Assembly: GCA_019112875.1 (NCBI GenBank)
Contig: DXIO01000105.1
Location: forward strand, 1-63,501
Length of the DNA stretch: 63,501 nt
DNA from: Candidatus Aquabacterium excrementipullorum
Lineage (GTDB): Bacteria > Pseudomonadota > Gammaproteobacteria > Burkholderiales > Burkholderiaceae_C
Direction of reading: 5' to 3'
Shown: positions 28,891 through 36,540 of the stretch, in pieces
How the letters are laid out: every line of letters begins with the position of its first letter
Position numbering within the stretch: position 1 is the stretch's first letter
Notes under the pieces: generated by a model
Database searches by the model: none
Seen by the model: only the letters and a program-made list of their open reading frames with translations
What the model was told of the DNA's origin: nothing
Translations under genes and position numbers: made by a program

Positions 28891-30363
28891 ATGAACACAC
28901 TCAAGATCCTTTTCGCCACCCCCGAATGCGCGCCGTGGGTCAAGACAGGCGGGCTGGGCGAGGTCAGTGCCGACCTGCCCAAGGCCCTGCGCGCCCAGGG
29001 CCTGGATGTGCAGGTGCTCATGCCGGCCTATGACTCGGTGCTGGCGGTCGCTGGTGAGCTGGAAGCGCTGGCGGATCTGCCGGCGGTGCATGGCTTTCCG
29101 GCCGCACGCCTGTTGCGAGCCCACCTGCCCAGCGGCGTGCCCGCCCTGCTGATCGACGCCCCTGCGCTGTACCGACGTGACGGTGGCCCCTATGGCGACC
29201 CGTCCGGCCGCGACCATGAAGACAACGCCATCCGCTTCGGGCTGCTCTCGCACGTGGCGGCGCGCCTGGCCAGCGGTGTCAGCCCCATCCCGTGGCAGCC
29301 CGACGTGCTGCATTGCAACGACTGGCCCACGGCCCTGGCGCCGGCCTACCTGGCCCACGGGCCGCAGCGCCGCGCCGCCATGGTGATGAGCCTGCACAAC
29401 ATGGCCTTCCAGGGCCTGTTTCCGCTGCACCTGGCCGCCCCGCTCGGCTTGCCGGACCACCTGCTGCACATGGAGGGCGTGGAGTTCTGGGGGCAGCTCT
29501 CCTTCCTGAAGGCGGGCATCCAGTTCGCCGACCATGTCGCCACGGTCAGCCCCACCTACGCGCGCGAGATCCTGACCGAGCCGCTGGGTTGCGGCCTGAG
29601 CGGTGTGCTGAACAAGCGGCGCGAATCGCTCTCGGGCATCCTCAACGGCATCGACACCACCGTGTGGAACCCGGGCACCGATGCGCACCTGCACCAGACC
29701 TACGATGCGGTGACGCTGCAGCGCAAGCGGAGCAACAAGCTGGCCCTGCAGCGCCGCATGGGTCTGCCCGAGAACCCTGATCTGTTCGTGATGGGCATGG
29801 TCAGCCGCATGACCGACCAGAAGGGTGTTGACCTGGTGATTTCAGCCTTGCCCGAGTTGCTCAAGGATGGCGCCCAGGTGGTGGCCCTGGGTGCCGGCAC
29901 GCCAGCGATGGAAACGGCCTGGCGCGAGGCCACGCACGTGTGGCCCGAACAGGCCGCCTCCCTCATCGGTTTCGATGAATCGCTGGCCCACCTGATCGAG
30001 GCAGGGTCGGATGTCTTTCTGATGCCCTCGCGCTTCGAGCCCTGCGGCCTGAACCAGATGTACAGCCAACGCTATGGCACGCCGCCCATCGTGCATGCCA
30101 CAGGCGGCCTGGCCGATGCGGTGCTGGATGCGGTGAGTGAGCCTGGTCAGCCCAGTGTGTCCACCGGCTTCAAGATGAAGGAGCCGACGGTGGAGGCGCT
30201 GATCCATGCCGTGAAGCGCGCCCGTGAACTGTATGCCGATGCCGGTACTTGGGACACCTTGTGCCGCAATGGCATGGCGCAGGATTTCAGCTGGGAAGGC
30301 AGTGCGGCCGCTTATGCTGATTTGTACGCTGACTTGGTGGCGCGGCGTGCCGTTGCCTGTTGA
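28891..30363 (+). CDS. glgA: Glycogen synthase GlgA (ADP-glucose type)
   Basis: A 490-residue GT5 enzyme that extends alpha-1,4-glucan from ADP-glucose. The N-terminal sugar-nucleotide motif KTGGL begins at Lys18 (PWVKTGGLGEVSADL). The C-terminal domain carries SRFEPCGLNQMYSQRYGTPP with the catalytic glutamate region, and VSRMTDQKGVDLV starts the second Rossmann fold. The ATG at 28891 comes only 10 bp after the fusion-gene stop and has no good ribosome site, so translational reinitiation is likely. It ends the glycogen/trehalose run and converges on the MocR gene. Confidence 0.95.
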   Translation: MNTLKILFATPECAPWVKTGGLGEVSADLPKALRAQGLDVQVLMPAYDSVLAVAGELEALADLPAVHGFPAARLLRAHLPSGVPALLIDAPALYRRDGGPYGDPSGRDHEDNAIRFGLLSHVAARLASGVSPIPWQPDVLHCNDWPTALAPAYLAHGPQRRAAMVMSLHNMAFQGLFPLHLAAPLGLPDHLLHMEGVEFWGQLSFLKAGIQFADHVATVSPTYAREILTEPLGCGLSGVLNKRRESLSGILNGIDTTVWNPGTDAHLHQTYDAVTLQRKRSNKLALQRRMGLPENPDLFVMGMVSRMTDQKGVDLVISALPELLKDGAQVVALGAGTPAMETAWREATHVWPEQAASLIGFDESLAHLIEAGSDVFLMPSRFEPCGLNQMYSQRYGTPPIVHATGGLADAVLDAVSEPGQPSVSTGFKMKEPTVEALIHAVKRARELYADAGTWDTLCRNGMAQDFSWEGSAAAYADLYADLVARRAVAC

Positions 30364-30438
30364 GTTCTCATTCTCGATTGACTGCGACGCTCAACCCCTC
30401 GCATGCAAAGAACCCTGCCCCTGCCCGAAGCCCATCAA

Positions 30439-31833
30439 TTACATCACCGCCGCATGCACCTGCTCAGGATGCGCCAAAGTGTCCGCCACAACGCGCAGAC
30501 TCTGCTCGCACTGCGACAGGCTCAAAGGCCCGCCCAGGCACAGGCGCACCGCCTTGGGGGGGGCGGCCTGCGTGCTGAAGGCCGCGCCGGCCACGGCCGC
30601 CACGCCGCGTGATCGCCAGAAGGCAGCGGCCTCGTTGGCGCTGAGCGTGTCGGGCAGGGGCAACCAGGCGTGGAAGCACTCGGGTTGGGTCTGTACATCC
30701 CAGCCGTGCAAGTGCTTTTCCAACAAGGCCTGGCGCGCGATGGATTCGCGGCGGATGCCCTGCACCATGGCGCCAGCGGTGCCGTCGTCGATCCAGCGCG
30801 TCGCCAGCGACACGGTCAGGGGCGAGGCCATCACCGTCATCGCACGCAGCGCGCCGGCCAGGCGCTGCGTGGCGCGCACCGTCGGTGCGTGTGCATAGGC
30901 CACGCGCAGGCCCGCGCCCAGGCACTTGGCGAAGCCTGTCACGTAGTAGGTGAGCTCGGGTGCCAGTTGCGCAAGCGCCGTGGGGGTGCGCTGAGGCAGG
31001 GCGGCGTAGGCATCGTCCTCGATGATGGGCACGCTGTAGCGCAACGCCACGTCCGCGAGGGCCTCGCGGCGCCCTTCGCTCACGGTCACCGTGGTGGGGT
31101 TGAGCATCGTGGGGTTGCAGTAGAAGGCCCTGGGCTTGACCGTCTTGCAGGCCTCTTCGAAAGCCTCGGCACTGGGGCCTTCGTCGTCCAGCGGCAGGGC
31201 ATGCAGCTGGATGCCCAGTTGATTGGCCAGTGCCTTGATGCCCGGGTAGGTCAACGCTTCCACGCAGATCGTCTCGCCCGGGCGGGCCAGCATGGACATC
31301 AGCGCGCCCAGCACGCTGTGGATGCCCGGGCCGACCAGCACGCGCTCGGGTGACACGTGCAGCCCCATCAACGGGCTGAGCCAGCGCGCGGCGGCGTCGC
31401 GGTCGGCGTGCAGGCCGCCAAAGTCCTGGTAGCGCAGCTGTTCATACAACCGAGTGGGCTGCATCACGTCGCGCCAGCCTTCGGCCATGCGCTCCAGCAG
31501 GGTCGGGTCACCGGGCTCGGGCGGCAGGTTCATCGTCATCTCGGCCGCGCTGCCACCGCGCAAGGGCAGCGTGGGGGCGGGCCCGCGCACGAAGCTGCCC
31601 CGGCCCGGCGTGGCGTCGATCTGGCCGCGTCGGCGCGCTTCAGACAAGGCTCGGGCCACGGTGGTGTAGTTCAGATCGAGCTGCGCGGCCATCTCGCGCA
31701 GTGGCGGCAGGCGGTCGCCAGGGCTCAGGCGGCCGCTGCGCAGATCCTCGGCCAGCAGGTCGGGAATCAACAGGTAAGCGGGCTTGTCGCTCTCGCGCAG
31801 GCGCTGGGCCCAGTGGCGGGTGATGGTGTTCAT
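30439..31833 (-). CDS. MocR-type regulator (GntR HTH plus aminotransferase-like domain)
   Basis: A 464-residue protein. Residues 1-80 are a GntR winged helix (LLAEDLRSGRLSPGDRLPPL; LDLNYTTVARALSEARRRG). The rest is a fold-type I PLP domain with IIEDDAYAALP and the Schiff-base lysine Lys303 in YYVTGFAKCLGAGLRVAY. MocR proteins sense PLP-linked amines or amino acids. I chose ATG 31833 because GntR similarity starts there. One operator-like TTGATTGCAT copy ends 17 nt before this ATG on the coding strand and another 40 nt before, so it may repress itself. Its divergent position marks it as the likely controller of the nitrilase cluster, which in other bacteria is run by a sigma-54 activator. Confidence 0.9.
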   Translation of the reverse strand: MNTITRHWAQRLRESDKPAYLLIPDLLAEDLRSGRLSPGDRLPPLREMAAQLDLNYTTVARALSEARRRGQIDATPGRGSFVRGPAPTLPLRGGSAAEMTMNLPPEPGDPTLLERMAEGWRDVMQPTRLYEQLRYQDFGGLHADRDAAARWLSPLMGLHVSPERVLVGPGIHSVLGALMSMLARPGETICVEALTYPGIKALANQLGIQLHALPLDDEGPSAEAFEEACKTVKPRAFYCNPTMLNPTTVTVSEGRREALADVALRYSVPIIEDDAYAALPQRTPTALAQLAPELTYYVTGFAKCLGAGLRVAYAHAPTVRATQRLAGALRAMTVMASPLTVSLATRWIDDGTAGAMVQGIRRESIARQALLEKHLHGWDVQTQPECFHAWLPLPDTLSANEAAAFWRSRGVAAVAGAAFSTQAAPPKAVRLCLGGPLSLSQCEQSLRVVADTLAHPEQVHAAVM

Positions 31834-31840
31834 GCGGGCA

Positions 31841-32075
31841 TTGATTGCATGAAGCGTGCCGATTGATCGCATGCCGGATGCACTCAATGGTGGCGTTCAG
31901 GCGGCACGTGCCCCAGCTTGGATCACATCAGCGCAGCAGCGTTGATCGCATTTGGTGCGTGTGGTCATCGGCATCTGCTCAGCGCAAGGTGATCGATCCA
32001 TGCAGTCCCGAGCACATCGCGATCAATGGGGCGCCGCGCCCCATGAAACGGCGCATTGATCGCATCTTGATCGCA
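31841..32075. promoter_or_regulatory. Cluster of TTGATCGCAT-like elements between the MocR gene and the nitrilase cluster
   Basis: Direct copies start at 31841 (TTGATTGCAT), 31863, 31942, 32056 (TTGATCGCAT) and 32067 (TTGATCGCA). Inverted copies lie at 31878-31888 (ATGCACTCAAT, degenerate) and 32019-32027 (GCGATCAAT). The first two are 22 bp apart and the last two 11 bp apart, matching whole helical turns. Such phased direct repeats are typical of MocR operators. They fill most of the 332-bp gap 31834-32165, in which I see no gene. Confidence 0.75.
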
Positions 32076-32091
32076 CAGATGAGGGCTTTGA

Positions 32092-32107
32092 TGGCATGGC
32101 GTGTGCA
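32092..32107 (+). promoter_or_regulatory. Candidate sigma-54 promoter of the nitrilase cluster
   Basis: TGGCATGGCGTGTGCA fits the -24/-12 consensus TGGCAyr-N4-TTGCw with one mismatch at a conserved site (G for T). The GG (32093-32094) and GC (32105-32106) are ten bases apart as required. Transcription would start near 32118, leaving a leader of about 48 nt before the first gene. Sigma-54 use fits a nitrogen-starvation cluster, but a matching enhancer-binding activator is not present in the window. Confidence 0.5.
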
Positions 32108-32165
32108 CCAGCTTCATCAGCGCGCGCATCCCTTCCCAACCCATCCTCATCCGCTGGAGCACACC

Positions 32166-32648
32166 ATGCCTGCTGTCACCAAAGCCCCCAACCAGATCGG
32201 CGAACACCTGGTCGACTATGAAGAGAAGGTCTTCGAAGACGTGAAGGCCGAGAAGGGCGAGAAGGCCCTGGTCACCTTCCACACCGTGGCCTTCGAGGGC
32301 TCGATCGGCTTCGTCAACCTGCTGCAGGCCACGCGCCTGCAACGCAAGGGCTTCGAGACCTCCATCCTGCTGTACGGCCCCGGCGTCACGCTGGGCGTCA
32401 AGCGCGGCTTTCCCACGCTGGGCGACGAGGCCTTCCCGGGCCACCAGAACTTCAACAAGCAGATCGCCAAGTTCATCGAGGAAGGCGGCAAGGTCTACGC
32501 CTGCCGCTTCGCGCTGCAGGCTCTGTATGGCCATGGCGAAGGCTCGCTGATCGAAGGCATCAAGCCGATCAACCCGCTGGACGTGCTGGACATCATCCTG
32601 CTGCACCGCAAATCCAACGCCTTCATCCTGGACACCTGGACGCTCTGA
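32166..32648 (+). CDS. MSMEG_0572/Sll0783-family nitrogen starvation response protein
   Basis: A 160-residue soluble protein ([20 protein letters not shown]) with no signal sequence. It matches the family first named in Synechocystis (Sll0783) and Mycobacterium (MSMEG_0572): [20 protein letters not shown], then [16 protein letters not shown] and [20 protein letters not shown]. The fold resembles DsrE-like small proteins, which is my inference. In Synechocystis the gene is induced by nitrogen starvation and affects polyhydroxybutyrate storage; in Pseudomonas pseudoalcaligenes the equivalent is nitB. First gene of the eight-gene cluster, with a GGAG site before the ATG. Biochemical role unknown. 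Confidence 0.88.
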   Translation: MPAVTKAPNQIGEHLVDYEEKVFEDVKAEKGEKALVTFHTVAFEGSIGFVNLLQATRLQRKGFETSILLYGPGVTLGVKRGFPTLGDEAFPGHQNFNKQIAKFIEEGGKVYACRFALQALYGHGEGSLIEGIKPINPLDVLDIILLHRKSNAFILDTWTL

Positions 32649-32687
32649 GCGCGCCCAGCGTTCAAGCGCCACCGTGAGGTCATCTTC

Positions 32688-33731
32688 ATGAACACACGCA
32701 TCATCAAGGCGGCGGCCGTGCAGATCTCGCCCGTGCTGGGCGAGGCCGAAGGCACGCTGCACAAGGTCTGCGAGGCCATCGAGCAGGCGGCCCGCCAGGG
32801 CGCGCAGATCGTGGTCTTCCCCGAGACCTTCGTGCCCTACTACCCCTATTTCTCGTTCATCCGACCGCCCGTGGCCAGTGGCCCCGAGCACATGAAGCTG
32901 TACGAGCACGCGGTGGTGGTGCCCGGCCCCGTGACCGACGCGGTGGCGCAGCAGGCCCGGGCCCACGGCATCGTCGTGGTGCTGGGCGTCAACGAGCGCG
33001 ACCACGGCACGATCTACAACACGCAACTGGTCTTCGATGCCGACGGCGCCCTGGTGCTCAAGCGCCGCAAGATCACGCCCACCTTCCACGAGCGCATGGT
33101 GTGGGGGCAGGGCGATGGCAGCGGGCTCAAGGTGGTGGACACGGCCGTCGGCCGCCTGGGCGCGCTGGCCTGCTGGGAGCACTACAACCCGCTGGCACGC
33201 TACGCGCTGATGGCCGGGCATGAAGAGATCCACTGCGCGCAGTTCCCCGGCTCGCTGGTGGGCCCGATCTTCGCCGACCAGATGGAGGTGACGATCCGCC
33301 ACCATGCGCTGGAATCGGGCTGCTTCGTCATCAACAGCACGGGCTGGCTCACGGACGTGCAGATCCAGTCGCTCACGCCGGACGCGGGCCTGCAGAAGGC
33401 GCTGCGCGGCGGCTGCTGCACGGCCATCGTCTCACCCGAGGGTGTTCACCTGGCGCCGCCCTTGAAAGAAGGCGAAGGCATGGTGATCGCCGACCTGGAC
33501 ATGAGCCTGATCACCAAGCGCAAACGCATGATGGATTCGGTGGGCCACTACGCGCGGCCGGAGTTGCTGAGCCTGGTGATGGACGGCCGCGAAACCTCGC
33601 CAGTGCGCGGTGCTTCGAGTGCCACGTCCACGAGTACATCGACTGAGCTGGTGCCCACGGCACCGCAGCCCCAACCCTTCGGGAGTTCCAGCCATGAGCC
33701 TGAGCGAAGCCCTCTTGCCCGCGTCGCTTGA
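32688..33731 (+). CDS. nit1: Nitrilase Nit1 of the Nit1C cluster
   Basis: A 347-residue carbon-nitrogen hydrolase converting a nitrile to acid and ammonia. The catalytic triad is complete: Glu46 ([12 protein letters not shown]), Lys128 ([12 protein letters not shown]) and Cys162 ([13 protein letters not shown]). The [10 protein letters not shown] and CWEHYNPL contexts are those of Nit1-type enzymes. In P. pseudoalcaligenes the homologue NitC is needed for growth on cyanide through cyanohydrins and nitriles. The C-terminal 50 residues are low-complexity (Ser, Thr, Pro) and overlap the start of the next gene by 38 bp in another frame, which is unusual. The spacer after the first gene is 39 bp. 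Confidence 0.93.
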   Translation: MNTRIIKAAAVQISPVLGEAEGTLHKVCEAIEQAARQGAQIVVFPETFVPYYPYFSFIRPPVASGPEHMKLYEHAVVVPGPVTDAVAQQARAHGIVVVLGVNERDHGTIYNTQLVFDADGALVLKRRKITPTFHERMVWGQGDGSGLKVVDTAVGRLGALACWEHYNPLARYALMAGHEEIHCAQFPGSLVGPIFADQMEVTIRHHALESGCFVINSTGWLTDVQIQSLTPDAGLQKALRGGCCTAIVSPEGVHLAPPLKEGEGMVIADLDMSLITKRKRMMDSVGHYARPELLSLVMDGRETSPVRGASSATSTSTSTELVPTAPQPQPFGSSSHEPERSPLARVA

Positions 33732-34866
33732 CGACGATGCCGTGACGGTGGCCGAGGCCCCGGGCCGGCAGCCCTCGGCCGATGCCCGCCGGCTGATGAC
33801 CGAGCTGCAATCGCGCGGTCTGCGCCTGGTCGATCCCAGCGCGGGCCTGGCCAGCCGGCGTGGCGGCGCGGGCCCGTCGGACCACAAGGCTGTCACCATC
33901 GACGGCGTGACGGTGATGGTGCCCGTGCACACCGCGCCCGCCTGGGATTCGCCCTTCGTGGCCGAAGCCCCGGGCGCGGATGGCACCAGCGTGCTGCGCC
34001 ACGCCAGCATCCCCATCGCGCGCATCGAGTTCCCGAAGACGCCGCGCTTCTATGCGCGCAGCACGGCCGATGGCATCCCGTACTCGCACATCGCCACGCT
34101 GCATGGCCGCGACGTGCTGGCCACCACGGTGCTGCAGACCTGCATCCGCTACGACAGCCGCCGCAAGACCTGCCAGTTCTGCTCGATCGGCCAGTCGCTC
34201 GCGGCCGGCCGCACCATCGCGCGCAAGACGCCGGAACAGCTGGCCGAGGTGGCGCGCGCGGCGGTCGAACTCGATGGCGTCAAGCACATGGTGCTGACCA
34301 CCGGCACGCCCCCCACGCCCGACCGTGGGGCCGCGATCCTGACCGACAGCGCCCGTGCCATCAAGGCGGCGGTCAATCTGCCCATCCAGGCCCAGTGCGA
34401 GCCGCCGAACGACGACGCCTGGTTCGCGCGGATGAAGGCCGCCGGTGTCGACACCCTGGGCATGCACCTGGAGGCCGTCACGCCCGACGTGCGCCAGCGC
34501 ATCATGCCGGGCAAGGCCAGCGTGCCCCTGTCTCGCTACTTCAGTGCTTTCGAAGCATCGGTGAAGGTCTTCGGGCGTGGCCAGGTCAGCACCTACATCC
34601 TGGCCGGCCTGGGCGACACGCGCGAGGCCATCCTGGCCATGGGCCAACGCCTGCTGGACCTGGGCGTGTACCCCTTCGTCGTGCCCTTCGTGCCCATCAG
34701 CGGCACGCCGCTCGAAGGCCACCCCGCGCCCGATCCGGCCTTCATGCGTTCGGTGCTGGAGCCGTTGGGCGCCATGGTGGCCGCCGCCGGTTTGCGCTCG
34801 TCCGACATCAAGGCGGGCTGCGGCAAGTGCGGCGCCTGCTCCTCGCTGTCGATGTTCGAGGCCTGA
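33694..34866 (+). CDS. MSMEG_0568-family radical SAM protein
   Basis: A 390-residue protein with a radical SAM core like that of biotin synthase-type enzymes. The cluster motif is unusual: Cys150-x9-Cys160-x2-Cys163 ([14 protein letters not shown]) instead of CxxxCxxC. A second motif, CGKCGAC, with Cys376, Cys379 and Cys382, ends the protein and may bind another Fe-S centre. Other core features are [35 protein letters not shown] and [19 protein letters not shown] 33694 follows a GGGAG site inside the nitrilase tail. It corresponds to nitD of cyanide-assimilating Pseudomonas. Substrate unknown. Confidence 0.88.
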   Translation: MSLSEALLPASLDDDAVTVAEAPGRQPSADARRLMTELQSRGLRLVDPSAGLASRRGGAGPSDHKAVTIDGVTVMVPVHTAPAWDSPFVAEAPGADGTSVLRHASIPIARIEFPKTPRFYARSTADGIPYSHIATLHGRDVLATTVLQTCIRYDSRRKTCQFCSIGQSLAAGRTIARKTPEQLAEVARAAVELDGVKHMVLTTGTPPTPDRGAAILTDSARAIKAAVNLPIQAQCEPPNDDAWFARMKAAGVDTLGMHLEAVTPDVRQRIMPGKASVPLSRYFSAFEASVKVFGRGQVSTYILAGLGDTREAILAMGQRLLDLGVYPFVVPFVPISGTPLEGHPAPDPAFMRSVLEPLGAMVAAAGLRSSDIKAGCGKCGACSSLSMFEA

Positions 34867-34885
34867 ACCGCCTCCGGGAGCCCCC

Positions 34886-35488
34886 ATGACCATCGCCCTG
34901 CTCGACACCCCTTCGATGCGCACCTGGTACGCGGATGCCTTCTGCGACCTGCCCGCGGCCTTCGTACCCACGGCGTTTCGCGTCAAGCAGGCCACGCAGC
35001 CCTGGGAGCGGCGCGAGGCCCATGCGCTGCGCCGCGCCGTGTTCTGCGTGGAGCAGGGCGTGTTCGTGGGCGATGACCGCGATGCCATCGACGAGCACGC
35101 CACCCTGCTCGTGGCCTGCGCCTGCGTGGCCGGCGAGACCGATCAGGTCGTGGGCACGGTGCGCATCCACGAGGCCGAACCGGGCGTGTGGTGGGGCTCG
35201 CGCCTGGCGGTTCACCCATCGTTTCGCCACCACGGGCGGCTGGGTGCCACGCTGATCCGCCTGGCCGTGGGCATGGCCCATGCGCAGGGCGCGCGGCAGT
35301 TCTGGGCGCACGTGCAGACGCAGAACGTGCCGCTGTTCCAGCGCCTGCACTGGCAATTGCAGCGTGAGGTGCTTCTGCATGGCCGCGCGCACGGCCTGAT
35401 GCAGGCCAGCCTGCCGCACTACCCGCCCTGCGCCGAGCCCGAGTGGGGCTACCTGACCTTGTCGTCCACCCAGGGAGGCCACTCATGA
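34886..35488 (+). CDS. MSMEG_0567/Sll0786-family GNAT N-acetyltransferase
   Basis: A 200-residue GNAT-fold protein. The acetyl-CoA pyrophosphate loop is recognisable as FRHHGRLGATLIRLA, preceded by the SRLAVHPS strand, and EAHALRRAVFCVEQGVF is the N-terminal motif typical of GNAT enzymes. Family members are confined mostly to Nit1C clusters (nitE), so the acceptor is probably a dedicated intermediate. It starts 19 bp after the radical SAM gene behind a GGGAG site, and its stop overlaps the start of the AIR-synthase-like gene. A longer in-frame reading to 34577 lies within the previous gene and was rejected. Confidence 0.88.
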   Translation: MTIALLDTPSMRTWYADAFCDLPAAFVPTAFRVKQATQPWERREAHALRRAVFCVEQGVFVGDDRDAIDEHATLLVACACVAGETDQVVGTVRIHEAEPGVWWGSRLAVHPSFRHHGRLGATLIRLAVGMAHAQGARQFWAHVQTQNVPLFQRLHWQLQREVLLHGRAHGLMQASLPHYPPCAEPEWGYLTLSSTQGGHS

Positions 35489-36540
35489 GCGCCTTCGACC
35501 TCAACGAACTGGTCGTGGCCTTGCGCGCCAGCCGGGGCTTCGAGCACAAGCGCGACATCGCCGATGCGGTGGGCGTGCTGGCCCGCTCGCTGCCGGGCGG
35601 CCTGGCCGACACCACGCTGGCCGCCAGCGACGGCGTGCTGCTGGGCGACGACTGCGCCGCCATCCCCGACGCGAACGGCGATGGTCACCTGCTGCTGGCC
35701 ATCGAAGGCCTGGTGGACGATTTCGTCGCGCGCATGCCCTGGTTCGCGGGCTACAGCGCCATCATGGTCAACCTGAGCGACATCGCCGCGATGGGTGGCC
35801 GCCCCATCGCCGTGGTCGATGCGCTGTGGAGCGATGGCGCCGGCCAGGCCGAGCCCATGCTGCAGGGCATGGCCGCCGCCTCGGCCGCGTATGGCGTGCC
35901 CATCGTCGGCGGGCACAGCAACCACCGCGCGCCGCGCGGGCAGTTGGCGGTGGCGGTGCTGGGCCGTGCCAAGCGCCTGCTGTCCAGCTTCGCGGCCCGG
36001 CCTGGCGAGCAACTGCTGATGGCCGTCGATTTGCGCGGCCGCTGGGAAGAGCCCTACCCCTTCTGGAACGCCTCGACCACCACGCCGGCCGAGCGCCTGC
36101 GTGCCGACCTGGCCCTGTTGCCCGAACTGGCCGAGGCCGGCCTGTGCCGCGCCGCCAAGGACATCAGCATGGCCGGCTGCCTGGGCACCGCGCTGATGCT
36201 GCTGGAGTGTTCGCGCGTGGGTGCGGTCATCGACGTGGACCGCATCCCCTGCCCGCCAGGTTTCGCGCCCCACGACGCCTGCCATGCGCATGCGTTGCGC
36301 TGGCTCACGGCCTTTCCAAGCTACGGCTATCTGCTGTCCGTGGCGCCGGATGACGTGGCCGAGGTGCGCGGGCGCTTTCAGGCTCGCGGCATCGAGTGCG
36401 AGGCCATCGGCGAGATCGCAGCGCAGCCGCAATGCTGGTTGCGCGATGCCCAGGGTGGCCGGGCGCTGCTGTGGGATCTGGCTGCGCATGACTTCATCGG
36501 CGCGCGTGCGCGCCGCATCACCAGCCGGGAGGCCGCATGA
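35485..36540 (+). CDS. Sll0787-family AIR-synthase-like (PurM/SelD/ThiL fold) protein
   Basis: A 351-residue member of the AIR synthase-related superfamily. The glycine/aspartate-rich nucleotide site LLGDDCAAI is near residue 57, VNLSDIAAMGGRPIAVVDAL forms the conserved core and VGGHSNHRAPRG the later loop. CRAAKDISMAGCLGTALMLL resembles the DISDGL region of PurM and ThiL. Relatives use ATP to phosphorylate or activate amide, formamide or selenide groups, so this enzyme probably activates an intermediate of the cluster (nitF equivalent). Both junctions are ATGA overlaps. Substrate unknown. Confidence 0.88.
   Translation: MSAFDLNELVVALRASRGFEHKRDIADAVGVLARSLPGGLADTTLAASDGVLLGDDCAAIPDANGDGHLLLAIEGLVDDFVARMPWFAGYSAIMVNLSDIAAMGGRPIAVVDALWSDGAGQAEPMLQGMAAASAAYGVPIVGGHSNHRAPRGQLAVAVLGRAKRLLSSFAARPGEQLLMAVDLRGRWEEPYPFWNASTTTPAERLRADLALLPELAEAGLCRAAKDISMAGCLGTALMLLECSRVGAVIDVDRIPCPPGFAPHDACHAHALRWLTAFPSYGYLLSVAPDDVAEVRGRFQARGIECEAIGEIAAQPQCWLRDAQGGRALLWDLAAHDFIGARARRITSREAA

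Noticed and set aside
31845-32165. Longer coding reading of the first Nit1C gene into the regulatory gap
   Set aside because: The extension has no similarity to the family and runs through the repeat elements and the sigma-54-like site; the family N-terminus starts at 32166.
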